Source: Phocoena phocoena (Eukaryota; Chordata; Mammalia; Artiodactyla; Phocoenidae). Taken from it: DNA of 64,000 nt. How positions within the stretch are numbered: position 1 is the stretch's first letter; each line of letters begins with the position of its first letter. The notes under the pieces are model-generated. The model did no database searches. It worked only from the letters and a program-made list of their open reading frames with translations, and had not been told where the DNA came from. The stretch covers positions 68,991,464-69,055,463 of the forward strand of contig NC_089224.1 in NCBI RefSeq assembly GCF_963924675.1, given 5' to 3'. Shown piece after piece: positions 23,932 through 36,799 of this stretch. Position numbers and translations under genes: made by a program.

Positions 23932-23944
23932 CAGACAGCCTCTT

Positions 23945-24285
23945 TGTTTTGTTTGTTGTTTTTGGCTGCGTTGGGTCTTCATTGCTGCGCGCAGGATTTC
24001 TCTAGTTGCAGTGAGTGGGGGCTACTCTCTGTTGCGGTGCGAGGGCTTCTCATTGCAGTGGCTTCTCTTGTTGCAGAGCACGGGCTCTAGGTGCGCAGGC
24101 TTCAGTAGTTGTGGCACGCAGGCTTAATAGTTGTGGCTCGTGGACTCTAGAGCGCAGGCTCAGTAGATGTGGCACACGGGCTTAGTTGCTCCACAGCGTG
24201 TGGGATCTTCCCGGACCAGGGATCGAACCCATTTCTACTGCCTTGGCAGGCAGATTTTTAACCACTGTGCCACCAGGGTAGTCCC
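23945..24285 (-). mobile_element. Longer, older CHR-related SINE (about 340 bp)
   Basis: On the minus strand it begins 'GGGACTACCCTGGTGGCACA' and has a tRNA-like head with 'GGGTTCGATCCCTGGTCC' (box B). A long body follows, made of repeated 'GTGGCTC/GTGGCAC ... GCGCAGGCT'-type units. A 12-bp TSD, AGACAGCCTCTT, lies at 23933-23944 and 24286-24297. Its body differs from the 200-bp copies, so it is a distinct subfamily. The open frame 23861-24127 crosses its end and is not a gene. Confidence 0.9.
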
Positions 24286-24297
24286 AGACAGCCTCTT

Positions 24298-24779
24298 GAT
24301 TTTTACATATTTGATATGTAAGCAGTAAACCTGTAGATATATATTTTTGCAATTAGGCATCACATTAATGACACTGCATTTTGAGGCAGGTAAAGAGGAG
24401 GACTGATTCCATAAATGTGGTGATATATGATAACAAGGAATAGTTGCTTAATGGTGAAACACTTTCTCCTGGGAAAGGCATGTCCGAAGTGCTTTGTCAT
24501 TATATGATGACTGGGGTTAAATTAGTTTGATGTTAACGTTCACAGTTAAGATAAAGGTTACTGTTTAAAACACTCCCTCCTCCACACCCCAGCACCCTGG
24601 GGTTGAATGCTTAGTGGTAGGATATTACCGGTGTGACTGAGTTTTCTAAGGAAAACTTCTTACCCTTAAGAGAAAGCTAAAGATACATGCAGAAATTTTC
24701 TAGAAAAAAGATTTGATTGTTTTCCTATATTCATACTAGACTATATGATATAAGGGGAGATTATTTTAAATAATACTTC
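24298..24779. other. AT-rich sequence, nothing recognised
   Basis: No feature recognised. Confidence 0.4.
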
Positions 24780-24880
24780 ATCAGATATTTACTGAGCATC
24801 TACAATATTCCAGACACTATGCTGTGGGGTTATTTATAAGGGCAAGAAAATGCAGGAAAAGTCCACTCAGGGAGTTGGCA
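24780..24880 (+). repeat. L2-type fragment
   Basis: The pattern 'TATTTACTGAGCATCTACAATATTCCAGACACTATG' (short matches) followed by a 'GGCAAGAAAATGCAG' stretch is a common old LINE/L2-associated text. Confidence 0.5.
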
Positions 24881-25064
24881 AAATACTAGAGAAATAATGG
24901 TTAGGTAAATGTTCTTGACTTTTAAGACCCTGGTTTGTTTTGAAGGCAGCTATTAGACCTAATGACCTTAGCGATTTGTTGCCATATAATTATAAAATTG
25001 TGCTCTAAGTTATGTTTAAATGATAATTTCCTCTCTTCCGGCTCTCTTTCTTTGCTTGATTAAT

Positions 25065-25325
25065 TACTACTTCAGGTCTTAGTAATACTTGGACTTTATT
25101 CTGGGAAACCTTCCCCAACCCTTAAGACTATTTGGGCTCTTAAAGCGCCCAATGCCTTTTAACCATAGAACTTACCACACACTAGGGTGTCTATGAATCT
25201 GTGAGATCCACTTGGATATTACACAAGTGTATTTTCCTAACACTGTGTCCCCTGACACTAGTACAGCACATGGCTTAAAGTTGGTGTATTCAAAGAATCA
25301 TTATTCATTACATGAATGAACATTT
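25065..25325 (+). repeat. L2 3' end fragment
   Basis: Typical order: 'GGGAAACCTTCCCCAACCC', 'AACTTACCACACACTAGGGTG', 'GTGTCCCCTGACACTAGTACAGCACATGGC' in short matches, and an end at 'ATTCATTACATGAATGAACA'. Confidence 0.6.
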
Positions 25326-26844
25326 ATCATGATCCTGGGGAAGGGGGATAGTGATGTAAGAAACCATTCCTTTTGTATACTAGGCACATAACAGATTTTT
25401 TAAAAAATTATTATGAAGACAGTACACACTGAATTCAGAAGCCTGAAGTTTGCTCCAAGAAAGCTGTGAGCAGCAAACTATGGAACAATTTAGAACCTCC
25501 CAGGTAGCATCAGAAGTGTGTGGAGATTTGCTTAACATAACAATGTGGAGTAGGTCCCCTTGAGTAACAGGACTATAAAAAGGAACTGCTTCCATTTTTA
25601 GATACCTCGCTTGAGTCCAGCGAGCTGTCAGGTGCATGCTGCCTCTTGCTTTGCAGCCTGGGATAGAGTTACACCCTTTGCATTGCATTTCATTCCCTTG
25701 ATTATTTACATAATCCCTCTGGCTGTGCCTATCAATTTACAGACCGAAAGGAATCCTGTCATAAGCACACTAAGTTATATACTTGGCTGCATTGTACAAA
25801 TGTGTTTTACCTGGATTATATTTGGCAGGGCAAACCCCTGAGTGATGATAATTTCATAAAGTCTCCCTCGAGTGGTGGGTGGGAATGCCTGAGGTATAGG
25901 GAAACCAAACCCGTTAAGCATAATCACTCCAGATAGCTTGTCTTCTTTCCACAACTTGTGACTTTAGAAATAGATTACACAGTGTCTTTAAAGCTGTATT
26001 GTAATGAAAAAGTTCCTGTAGCAGCCCCCTTTGAAAACTTCATGCTTATACCAAGCTATGATCATTTGTGAAATATTAACTTTGAGAGGAAAGATGATTC
26101 ATTCTTTCCCCAAATAATGGAGTTTGTTAGATCCCTAAATATTTTGAAGGGTAAGATAGACCGCCAGGTTAACATTTTTAAATATATAAAATGAAAATAC
26201 ATAGATATTACCAGAAGTAAATTGAGAATCTGTTTTATGACTAGAGGGATGGAGAGTAAATCTTAGCTGCAAACAATAAAACAATTATGATGATGCCAAT
26301 AGTTTATTTATGTGTTTACAAATTTATAGACTAATAAAATGAGACAGTACTAAAGCATTAGAATGTCTCAAAGCGCCAAGAGAACTGAATACCATTTCAC
26401 TGGTGTACTTCAGATGAATTTTCTGATACCAAGATGAAGAAAAGTAAGAAAAGTATCTGAGTACATCAGTGTGGTTTAATACATCAATGTTGTCCTACAA
26501 AAGATTCACTTCACAAACAGAAGCACTGAAGCAGACTTCACAAAGATTTTGTTGAGCACTTTGAAATATTCAGTTTCCCAATTGTAGGAGAATATTCCTA
26601 GAAACAGAAATGGTTAAGTCTGATCAGAGAGCCATTATCTCCAATAGGCTCACCAAAGTCAAGAAATATTTAATAAAAGTATACATTACTCATAATATTC
26701 TCATTTAGTTTTTGTGGTATTAAAATATAAAAAATCCACACTGTCATTAATTCCTTCAATTAAAGTCCTGGAAAAGTTCTGTTTCAAAAATTATCCAAAT
26801 CATCCTTAAAGACAAGTGCAAGAGGAACCTGATAGTCATACATA
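25326..26844. other. Unassigned sequence with a TATA-like motif
   Basis: A TATAAAAAGG-type box lies at 25574-25583, in a somewhat GC-richer patch (25500-25720) that could be a worn LTR promoter. I saw no polyadenylation signal, TSD or partner LTR to support that. The frames 25380-25688 and 25611-25841 are not recognisable proteins. Confidence 0.35.
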
Positions 26845-26950
26845 CACAGAGTCTTGGGCAAGTGGATTTCAGCTGGGAGTCAGGGCACATGCTTTCTTGT
26901 CTCTTGGTTCTACCTCTGGCTATGTGACTTTGGACAATTGTGTCTTGCCT
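26845..26950 (+). repeat. MIR-type SINE remnant (5' half)
   Basis: 'GGTTCTACCTCTGGCTATGTGACTTTGGAC' (short matches at 26904-26935) is the characteristic MIR core text. It is cut at its 3' side by the hAT-type element that follows. Confidence 0.6.
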
Positions 26951-26954
26951 TTCA

Positions 26955-27122
26955 CTATGCCAGTGGTTAAAACTCAGAATTTCCTGGAGGATTTGTTAAA
27001 ACACAAGTTGGAGTTTCTAACTTAGTAGGTTGGGGTGAGACACAGAATTTGTATTTCCTACCAAGTCCCCAGGTATTTCTTATGCTTCTGGCATGGGACA
27101 GGCTTTGAGGACCACTGCAATC
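26955..27122 (+). repeat. hAT-type MITE remnant (MER5A/MER20-like)
   Basis: It starts 'GCCAGTGGTTAAAACTCAGAATTTCC', has 'GGAGGATTTGTTAAAACACA' and ends 'GCTTTGAGGACCACTGC'. The terminal CCAGTGGTT / ACCACTG ends form the expected inverted pair. It appears to have landed in the MIR fragment just upstream. Confidence 0.75.
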
Positions 27123-29685
27123 AATACACGTATCTCCCAATCTAATCTGTTTCTCTTTACTTAGGAGGGAAGCACATGTTAACCATGAAATGTGGGATGG
27201 CAGAACATGTTATGGTCTTTACATGACACTGCAGGGGTGGTGTACTTTACTGGGCATCGAGGCAGGAAAGGAGGGAGGAAGAAACACACATTTGTACCCA
27301 GTTCCCAATATTTTCAGTCTCTCGATTTCATCAACAAGGAGACAAGCCTAGCATTTGCAAGCAAAGAACCCAGAGTAGTTTAGGGGAAAAATAAAGAATG
27401 TTCCCAGAAATTCCAAGTACATTCTCCAGCTCTCCATCTTTGCCCTTGCTCATACTATATCCTGGGGCTCAAAAATCCAAAATGATACATAAATGTAAAG
27501 GGGTAAAGCTGACCAGCAGTCATCCTGCTGGTAGAAATATGTAGATCTTTCCTTACATACAAAGTGACAACTCGTAACAGATTTATGTTCAGAAAAGAAC
27601 ACGGTTGGGTGTATTTTTTACGTAAAGATCATGAAGAATTATTATGCTTTAACTAGAATATTTTTTACACCTAAACAGAAGTAGACATGTTCTTTGTGAT
27701 GCATATGAATAAATGTTCACATTTATATGGCTAAATATGGCATTATGCATTGATGAAAAACATTTTCCAGTAGGCACACCAAAATATGAAAAAGATTTAG
27801 TTAACTCAGATTTGCAAAGAATATCAAGATGGAGTTTCCTTTTATATGCTGGAACTCAAAAAGTCCATTTAACTACTGATGTTAAAATAAAATATGTGAA
27901 ACAGTATGTTTTTCTATACCCTAACTGCTGTATTACTTATTATAAGCAGCATTACAGACAATAAAATGTTAGTATAAAAATTGTCAGGTGTATTAACAAA
28001 CTATCTGCAATGGGATTTGTCTTGTAAAAGCTGTTTTCCTTTAGAGATAAGGCTGCATGCTTTTCTTATTTGCACATTATTCTCTGCATAGAGCACTGCT
28101 TTATCACTGCAATTCATTGCCTCTCCATGGAGTTACTAGACAGTGCAGCATATTTATAGTGACATGAATTACATTGCTGAAATAAATATTACAATGCTTC
28201 TCTATTCAGAGGACATCATGAACAGGAACATAACACGACATTTGCTTTCTCTCAGGGAAATGACATGAGCCCTCTGTGTAATTTTCAACGGAAGGGAGAA
28301 CAATTTGTGAACGTAGAATCAGTTTGTGTCTTGTACCCATAAAAGTCATTCAAGTTCATCACAAGTCAAGTCCAGATACAAAGTTGTTTATACAACTGAA
28401 TAGATTTTGCAAAACAAAAAGATTCAGTAAAGGAAGACTTAAAATTTTAATGGTTAATTGCTCCCAATACTTTGGACGCTTTTTCACTGACTGGTTTTGG
28501 GTAGTAAATTCATATAGAACAATGAAGTCTTGCTGTGTGATTTTTTTTTTCAGTATGTAATTTTAAAACACCATAACCACTTTTGAGGAAAATGATTTTA
28601 TGCAATCGTCTATTATAAAATTTCGGTCTTTTTCATCTTATCGAAGTGTCAAACACAAGGATGTTACTTCAGGATACTTTTAGAAAACTGAGATATAGAT
28701 ATTTTCAATAAATAGAATTATAAAAAATGAAAATATTTAATTTCTAAAACGTTTATTAGGTGTGCAGATTTAACATATATTTTTACAATGGAATTAATGA
28801 AAACTTCCAAGCTCAGTTAAGCAAAAACACATAAAAAATCTGAATGATATTTATCCATTTAGTTGGAGAGGGGAAGATTATTACATTCAAATTTGCTTTC
28901 CTATAGAGAACATATATTCAAGAGTTTCATATCATTAGTTGAAGGTGACTAAGGTGGTACAAAGTAATTAGAATAGAACACATCCTCAAGGATCTTTTCC
29001 CCATCAGAATAATAAAACATATCTCTAAAAAGCGGACATTCTACAGAACATATAAGAAGGATGTAAAAGTAGAAAAAAATCGTGCAATAAAACTTTGCAA
29101 TAAACATTAATTTTTTAAATGCTTGGTAGCTCTTTGCAATTCTTGCATTGTCCCAAGGACTAGGAATGTGAGTAGTTGAGTGTGAACATTGAGAATTTTG
29201 TTCATAATTTCATTTTCCAAGTTGCAACTTAAAAAAAAATAGTAATATTAAGCATCAAACATATTCTCCAAATTCTTCTTCTATACTGAAAGGGTAAGAA
29301 ATAAATTGAGTTTTCCCCTTCCTTCCTTGAAAGTAAACAGTACAAAGTTCAATTAAGTTAGAAGATGCATAGGAGGAGATGCTTTGTTTTAATTGAGGCA
29401 ACATTTGAGTTAACTTTTAGACAGAAAATTATGAATGTGACTATTACAGATATAAAAGTCATTTTATGAAAAAAGATGACAATCCACAGAGTAAGTTAAT
29501 AAGCAAGTATAGGAAATTAATATTTCAACCAAGTAGACATTTATTACTCTGCAAAATCTTTTATATAAACCTATGTATTTTGTTAAAATATTACCTTTTG
29601 GAATTTGATTAATAATTTACTTCTATATTTGAACATCATTTTAAAAAAATTGTTAAGTTTTCTGGTGCCATCCCTTAAAAAATTC
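27123..29685. other. Unassigned AT-rich sequence
   Basis: 2.5 kb with no repeat that I recognise and no supported gene. Open frames 27192-27383, 27713-27964 and 28324-28560 are AT-driven. Of all parts of the window this is the least repeat-laden stretch. Confidence 0.45.
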
Positions 29686-29689
29686 CAAA

Positions 29690-29930
29690 GCACATCTGAT
29701 GATTAGTAAAGACTTAGTATGAAAAATAAAGGAGAAAAACAAAACTAAAGTAATGAATTCTCTATTTTTTACATGTTGGATCAATATTTTGGATATATTG
29801 GGTTATACAAAATATAATACTGAAAATTTTTAAATATACTTGTTTTAATATTTTTTAATGTGGCTACTAGACAATTTTAAATGACAAATATAGCTTGCAT
29901 ATATTTTCAGTGGAACAGCCCTGATCTATA
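29690..29930. repeat. hAT-type MITE remnant ('AATGTGGCTACTAG' family)
   Basis: Landmarks are 'GGATATATTGGGTTATACAAAATATAATAC' in short matches, 'TTTTTTAATGTGGCTACTAGACAATTTTAAATGACAAATATAGCTTGCAT' in short matches, and the end 'GGAACAGCCCTGAT'. These belong to a well-known mammalian non-autonomous DNA transposon. I do not assign the name. Confidence 0.6.
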
Positions 29931-30445
29931 CTGTAAATAGAAGTTAAAACTTAAATTTTGCCCTTTAGGAAATTTGTGGCCATTGTTACCACATGTATTT
30001 TAGAGAGTATTCATTCTGTATAGCCACAGCTAATCTAACCACATATGACATAACTTTCCCCTTGGTTGTGAGACCATTTCAGTTGTTAGTAAACGTTCAC
30101 AGCCCATATTAGATTGATACTTTAGTGAAAATCTGAGTTTTTAAATTAAAGCATGTTTACTGAGTCACAGTGTACAGTTATAAACGTTGTTTACAACACA
30201 AGGGTTCCTAAGTAAACCCAACCTGTACCCCACTCCCCAAGTCATCGTCCTGGCAAGGGCATTCATTTGTCTGGAGGAGGAGGTTCTTTTTTCCTAGTTA
30301 GCACAAAAGCACACTTGGGCTAGCCAACTCTGCATGTTTGCATCAAGATGTAATATTGCAATATTATAAAAAGCACTCTCAGAACATTATTTTCTGCTCC
30401 AATCATCCAGATAGAGTGCATTGATATTTCTACATGATATGCAGT
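29931..30445. other. Unassigned sequence
   Basis: AT-rich flank of the L1 insertion. No recognised feature. Confidence 0.4.
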
Positions 30446-31822
30446 AAAAATTCTGGTATCGCAATCTACAGATTCAATGCAATCCCTATCAAACTACCAC
30501 TGGCATTTTTCACAGAACTAGAACAAAAAATTTCGCAATTTGTATGGAAACACAAAAGACCCCGAATAGCCAAAGCAATCTTGAGAACGAAAAAAGGAGC
30601 TGGAGGAATCAGGCTCCCTGACTTCAGACTATACTACAAAGCAACAGTAATCAAGACAGTATGGTACTGGCACAAAAACAGAAAGATAGATCAGTGGAAC
30701 AGGATAGAAAGCCCAGAGATAAACCCACGCACATATGGACACCTTATCTTTGATAAAGGAGGCAGGAATGTACAGTGGAGAAAGGACAGCCTCTTCAATA
30801 AATGGTGCTGGGAAAACTGGACAGGTACATGTAAAAGTATGAGATTAGATCACTCCCTAACACCATACACAAAAATAAGCTCAAAATGGATTAAAGACCT
30901 AAATGTAAGGCCAGAAACTATCAAACTCTTAGAGGAAAACATAGGAAGAACACTCTATGACATAAATCACAGCAAGATCCTTTCTGACCCACCTCCTAGA
31001 GTAATGGAAATAAAAACAAAAATAAACAAATGGGACCTAATGAAACTTCAAAGCTTTTGCACAGCAAAGGAAACCATAATCAAGACCAAAAGACAACCCT
31101 CAGAATGGGAGAAAACATTTGCAAATGAAGCAACTGACAAAGGATTAATCTCCAAAATTTACAAGCAGCTCATGCAGCTCAATAACAAAAAAACAAACAA
31201 CCCCATCCAAAAATGGGCAGAAGACCTAAACAGACATTTCTCCAAAGAAGATATACAGAATGCCAACAAACACATGAAAGAATGCTCAACATCATTAATC
31301 ATTAGAGAAATGCAAATCAAAACTACAATGAGATATCATCTCACACCAGTCAGAATGGCCATCATCAAAAAATCTAGAAACAATAAATGCTGGAGAGGGT
31401 GTGGAGAAAAGGGGACACTCTTGCACTGCTGGTGGGAATGTGAATTGGTTCAGCCACTATGGAGAACAGTATGGAGGTTCCTTAAAAAACTACAAATAGA
31501 ATTACCATATGACCCAGCAATCCCACTACTGGGCATATACCCTGAGAAAACCAAAATTCAAAAAGAGTCATGTACCAAAATGTTCATTGCAGCTCTATTT
31601 ACAATAGCCCGGAGATGGAAAGAACCTAAGCGCCCATCATCGGACGAATGGATAAAGAAGATGTGGCACATATACACAATGGAATATTACTCAGCCTTAA
31701 AAAGAAATGAAATTGAGATATTTGTAATGAGATGGATAGACCTAGAGTCTGTCATACAGAGTGAAGTAAGTCAGAAAGACAAAGACAAATACCGTATGCT
31801 AACACATATATATGGAATTTAA
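30434..31822 (+). CDS. L1 ORF2 protein, C-terminal fragment (host-L1 chimeric frame)
   Basis: A 462-codon uninterrupted frame. Codons 1-9 (MICSKNSGI) come from the host flank and TSD. L1 sequence starts exactly at codon 10 with [12 protein letters not shown]. Full-length mammalian ORF2p is about 1,275 residues, so only the part after the reverse-transcriptase core is here: the endonuclease and the RT active-site motif are missing. Seen at residues 319-340 is an intact cysteine-rich motif of the form CX3CX7HX4C (C319, C323, H331, C336), known in L1 ORF2p to help bind RNA. The frame ends [10 protein letters not shown] at the normal ORF2 stop. Nothing suggests that it is expressed or functional: there is no L1 promoter, and the ATG is a chance codon in the flank. 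Its openness reflects age, not selection. Confidence 0.9.
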   Translation: MICSKNSGIAIYRFNAIPIKLPLAFFTELEQKISQFVWKHKRPRIAKAILRTKKGAGGIRLPDFRLYYKATVIKTVWYWHKNRKIDQWNRIESPEINPRTYGHLIFDKGGRNVQWRKDSLFNKWCWENWTGTCKSMRLDHSLTPYTKISSKWIKDLNVRPETIKLLEENIGRTLYDINHSKILSDPPPRVMEIKTKINKWDLMKLQSFCTAKETIIKTKRQPSEWEKTFANEATDKGLISKIYKQLMQLNNKKTNNPIQKWAEDLNRHFSKEDIQNANKHMKECSTSLIIREMQIKTTMRYHLTPVRMAIIKKSRNNKCWRGCGEKGTLLHCWWECELVQPLWRTVWRFLKKLQIELPYDPAIPLLGIYPEKTKIQKESCTKMFIAALFTIARRWKEPKRPSSDEWIKKMWHIYTMEYYSALKRNEIEIFVMRWIDLESVIQSEVSQKDKDKYRMLTHIYGI

Positions 31823-32201
31823 GGGGGAAAAAGTGTCATGAAGAACCTAGGGATAAGACAGGAATAGAGGCGCAGACCTACTGGAGAACGGACTTGAGGA
31901 TATGGGGAGGGGGAAGGGTGAGTTTTGACAGGGCGAGAGAGAGTCATGGACATATACACACTAACAAACGTAGTAAGGTAGATAGCTAGGGGGAAGCAGC
32001 CGCAAGGCACAGGGATATAAGCTCGGGGCTTTGGGACAGCCTGGAGGGGTGGGAGGGGGAGAGTGGGAGGGAGGGAGACGCAAGAGGGAAGACACATGGG
32101 AGCACATGTATATGTATAGCTGATTCACTTTGTTATAAATCAGAAACTAACACACCATTGTAAAGCAATTATACCCCAATAAAGATGTTAAAAAAAAAAA
32201 A
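30461..32201 (+). mobile_element. Young 5'-truncated L1 (LINE-1), 1.74 kb
   Basis: It contains the last third of ORF2 (see the CDS entry), a 3' UTR at 31823-32190 and an A-tail of about 16. The UTR has a GGGGAGGGGGAAGGG-type G-rich stretch near 31901-31916 and ends with 'CCCCAATAAAGATGTTA'. A perfect 15-bp TSD, AAAAATTCTGGTATC, lies at 30446-30460 and 32202-32216. Intact frame, perfect TSD and clean tail all point to a recent insertion. Without the 5' UTR promoter, ORF1, endonuclease or RT core it cannot move by itself. Confidence 0.97.
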
Positions 32202-32216
32202 AAAAATTCTGGTATC

Positions 32217-32400
32217 ACCTTTCATTTGCCAAAGGTTTTATTATTCTCCCAGCTTTCACACATATTTTATCAGTATTCTCATAGTAATACTAGGAGATAA
32301 GTAAAGCAGGTATTGTCCTCATTTTACAACTGAGAAAATGGAATTGAATTTCCTCTTTGGGTCGGAATAGAACACAGAATTACCACATTTCCCTTTGCAA
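32217..32400 (+). repeat. MIR-type SINE remnant
   Basis: The 3' MIR pattern is visible: 'CATATTTTATCAGTATTCTCATAGTAATACTAGGAGATAAG', 'TATTGTCCTCATTTTACAACTGAGAAAATGG' (both as short matches), and 'CGGAATAGAACACAGAAT'. The young L1 inserted at its left edge. Confidence 0.6.
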
Positions 32401-35400
32401 ATAAAATTACAACTCATGACTTGTGAGGCAGCCCCATAGGCATATACATTGCAACTAAAAGTTAATGTAACATTTATAGGCTAAAAACAGATTATAATAA
32501 AAGGAAATAATTCAACCATATTTTGGGCTTCTAAAATTCAATCAAAATTTTGTTTTCTAATAAAAATATTTAATCATGTTTTGTTATTTAATTTATATGT
32601 TTTAAAAGAGTGAAAAAAGTAGTGGCTATGTAGTGTTCCCCAAATCTAATTTATTTATTAGAATTTTTGTTCTCACAACTTATCTAAGTGAGCCTACGAA
32701 TAAAAAGTTCTCCCTTGAAAATATTCCTGAAAATAACAGCTACCTTTGAGAAACGACTTTGCATTAGAGTCAATTAAAATCTATTTTTAGTTAATAATAA
32801 ACACTGTTTTCACTCTATATACTTTACTTAAACTAAGGAAAAAACAACTTAGCTAGTGCTTTTATGAATCTAGAGGGCTCTGAGGAGAATATCTTTAAGA
32901 TAATTCCTTAATATCCCTTTTGGAAGAGTATTAGTAGTTTCTTATTCAATGTAGATTTCTTAAGTAGCTGACATTTATTTTGTTTCCTACCACCTGATCT
33001 TGGTACCTTAAAATCTGTTTTTCATTTGTTTTACATTTATTCATGTTCTAATGGCTCTTGGTGATTTTCAACTAGAATTTTCTTAAGGAGTGAAATTTAA
33101 GATCTTTCTACATTTACAATGAATATTGTTTGTCCCTATGTGTTTTCTAAGAAAAACCCTCTTTTGTTAAACATTAATGACTCATTCATATTGATTATAT
33201 TCTTAACAGTTACTAATTTCCAGTCATTGGATTGGAGCCTTAGAGTTCACTTGATTATAGTAACTGGCATGTATATTTAATTATATCAAATAGTATGCCT
33301 TTCTTTTGATGTTTTTATAAATAGCACATTTGTTCATTGAAATTCAGACCAGGCCTAAACCACATAGATTTTGAAGAATGGAGTGTCTTACCTTTACAAT
33401 AAAAGTTGGCTTCATAACCTATACTCAAAAGCAAAGTTTCATCTTGGGGTATCAAACCACACCACAACTGCCAGATTATCAAGGAATTGGAGGTAATAGA
33501 TTCACAACGTTTTATATTTGTTTCAATCTCATTTTTATCAAACCGCTGTTGTCATCAAAAGAGATTATTTAGGCACATGCTTCATCCATACTGATTTGAA
33601 GGGGGTTTTAATGAAACATGACAAAAAGGGAATTTATTTTAAAAGTAAAAACATGAATTCACCCCAGACTATCACACATACTACTCATTCTGTAAATCAT
33701 GTAATGGACATTGTCATTTTGACATGTAGAACATTTCTCTTCTTCCATCACCTTTGAATTAATTGGATTGTAAGGGGTAGGGCAAGGGAAAGAGGGATGG
33801 AATTTGGAAAGTGCAATGGCTCCCATTGCTATTTGTACCACTGGAACATTTTGAAGTCAGGTAGATATTAACCTAATAAGGGAAGCCCCACTGGCTTTCT
33901 GTCTCCTCCAGACAATAAAAAAACCATAATTGTGTCTGTGCCTCTCTTTTCAATTGTTCCACTATAACACAGATTGAGAAGTAATACAGATTCTAATTAA
34001 CTCAAATTAGACTAATGAGAGAGATGATAAGTACTACAACATGAAGATTAAGAAATTAATCCTAATTTCCAACCTCAAAGATTTGGTACAAAGGAAATAA
34101 ATGTTAAAGGAACAAATTGGGCACTAATTACTTCACAGGTATTGGAAGTTAGTGCTAACCAGTTAGTGGCTTTAACCCATTTGGATGCAATCTCCTGAAT
34201 TTCTACAAAAAAAGAATTTCAGCACCTAAAGGACAATAGCCTAAGTTTCAAAGTGATATTAAGTCTTTTCTTGCACTTCTTGCACTTGATTCTGCATTTA
34301 TCATTAGCTTGGGGCTGAGAAGGGTGGAAGTGGTTGGGATAGGAAAATATTTTATCAATTAAAAAATAATTTATTGATTTAAAAACTTGCTTAGCAAGTT
34401 TTTTCAAAGTTTAGAAAATTTATAAAGACTAAGTATTACAACATAGTATTAAAGACATTTTAAAAGATGTATAATGAGAACTTTTATTCTAATTTTGTTT
34501 GAGAAAGCCATTTATTATAGATGTGCATTAATAAAATTCCTTATTAAAAATGTGCACAGCATTCTATTTTTCCATAATTTGCAACTCATTAAAAATGTTA
34601 CTTTTATACTGATGCTTCTAATGTTCAGTCATTTCTCTAAGTTTTTAGCGTGAAAATAAGCTTGTAGAGAAAAGGTAATCTTTTTTACTATTGCAGGATT
34701 TTCTTACAGCAGTCCATAATTATAAATTATGGATTTATAATATTGTAAATTCATATTATATGATAAATTTATTTGTAAGTATGTTTTTAATTCTAATCCT
34801 TTTTACATATAGGACTTAAGATAAAAAATGAAATAAATAGCCATTAGAATAATAAAATGTAGAGCAATTTGCCTAAAATTTAAAAAATCAAAACCACGTA
34901 AAGGAAGAAAACAAAAATGTAGGCTGTTTGGATCATCCCAGAGGACTTCCAATCAAATATCAAACCAAACTTAGAGTTTTCTGCAAACCAAAGTAAAAAG
35001 GGAGATAAAGTAGGCTCCATGAGTCTCTTATTAAAAAAGATGGAATCACGTTAATTCCTCAAAAATTCTTTGAAGTCTTTAAAATAGGAACTCACATTGT
35101 GGCTCTCCGAGTAATAATCTCCTTAACAAGTTTGCAACATGCCAAGGGGTACATTACAACAAAATCAAGTCACAGACACAGGTGGCATAAACAAATTTAT
35201 TACCAAGAAGGTACAAAAACATTCAAACAACGTGTTCTTTAAACAAGGTGAAATTTTAGCTCTGTGTCCTTCAGTCATTGACCTTTCATGAAAGGTTCTT
35301 TGGAGGCCCATGTGACAGTAGTTTTGAGGATCAGCTAGTCATCTGGTTAAAATTAGGTGAGTCCTTTTTTTTGCTTTGGGGCCCTGGGAAAGAACAGGAG

Positions 35401-35905
35401 TCCTAGGACTAGGGCACGCTTTGAAGGATAGTGCGCGCTGGCTCACCAAGTTCTCAAATCACCTTTACAATGGGGGAAAAGTATCTCAAGTATCTCTTCT
35501 GTTCTATTGCAGTTGGGGGATGTCATAATTAGAAGTCGTTGTTATTGGAAGATACACAACACTGATTAGAGTCTTTCAAATGCTATCTAATTATCCTAAC
35601 TAGAATACTTTCAACGTTAATAATCCATTCTAGCACGTAGATTATAGTTAAATTATACCCACTTTATTACACTATCTATGCCTAGATATTTAAAATGAAT
35701 TGTAGGCAACATAACAAGAGTCGTTTACAATCTACTCAGGAGAGGACTCATGGTTTTCCTAAGATGTCTATATCAGCTCTTTCCCTTGAAGATCTGCTAA
35801 TACAAACCTTCTTCTTTATTAATATGCACAAAATATTTAATTTGTAATAATAAATACATTCTTCTTTTCAGTACTTTATGCATAGTGTTTTATGTTTCAA
35901 ATTAT
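32401..35905. other. Unassigned AT-rich sequence
   Basis: 3.5 kb without a recognisable gene. It contains a 21-bp near-palindrome at 34713-34733 (arms TCCATAATT / AATTATGGA). A block at 35040-35360 has an antisense 'TTTATTACC' and may be a worn LTR, but the evidence is thin. Open frames at 33378-33757 and 34219-34407 are AT-driven. Confidence 0.4.
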
Positions 35906-35909
35906 TCCC

Positions 35910-36062
35910 CATATATCATTTAATTTATGCACTGGAACCTTGTAAATTGGAACAAAATAGGACCATTTTCTTCATTACACCAAAGAAAGCAGAAGGGCTC
36001 ACCTTGGTAAAGTGATGTACTCAGAACCATACAGCAAATCTTGGCAGAGCTGGCATTTCTTA
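35910..36062 (+). repeat. MIR-type SINE remnant
   Basis: 'CATTTAATTTATGCACTGGAACC', 'AGGACCATTTTCTTCATTACACC' and 'AAAGTGATGTACTCAGAACC' follow the MIR 3' order. Confidence 0.5.
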
Positions 36063-36599
36063 TCTAGTGGTTTTCCATTGTGTAATTTTTCTTAGTGATC
36101 TTTTGTAATGTTCCTCCTGCTGTTTTTCCAGAAAAGTCTACAAGAGGAATGCATTTATATTCTTTTACCTGATTTCACTTTCTCTAATTATTCAGGAAAA
36201 TGATTTTAAGCATTCTCTTTGGCTGGGTAAGAGTATGCTTTTAAGTTCTCTGATGATTCTTGAAAAAAAAAAACCACCAACTTCTTCAATACGGAATTAA
36301 CTGTAAATTGAACTCTGTTCTTATTTAGCAAAGTTCAAATGGTAGTCTGTGCTTCACAAAAATTACAAAATATTTACCACATAAACCTAATTTAAAATAT
36401 AAATGGAAATTTTTGTCCACTTATTTTGTACAGAGGAGTTGGAAAGTTGGAGTATTTCAGATGAAATTCTTAAACTTATTATGGCTCTCTGGCTTATAAT
36501 TAAAGTGATCTCATCTTATAATTCACTTCTTCTCCACTATCAATATTGTCTTCAAAATGGAATTAACTCCTCCTAAGGAAATAACATTGCTTCATGAAA

Positions 36600-36720
36600 A
36601 GAGCACTAAATGTGAATCAGACAGAATGAGTTTGCTTTGTCGCATTTCTGCCGATTATTTGCTAAGTGACGTTGCCTAGTTCCCATAACTACATTAAACC
36701 TGGATTGAAACATCTGAAGA
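36600..36720 (+). repeat. Possible MIR-type remnant
   Basis: The stretch reads like the MIR central part ('TGAATCAGACAGAATGAG', 'GATTATTTGCTAAGTGACGTTGCC') but is badly decayed. Confidence 0.4.
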
Positions 36721-36799
36721 GAAGCAGTGATATGAATAAGAACCTCTAAGGGTTTTATGAAATTACAAAATAAGGGCAAAATATGTCAGGGTTTTTGTT

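Noticed and set aside
32103..32200. AATAAA before an A-run, considered as the end of a host gene
   Set aside because: It is the 3' end of the L1, proven by the TSD directly after the A-run.
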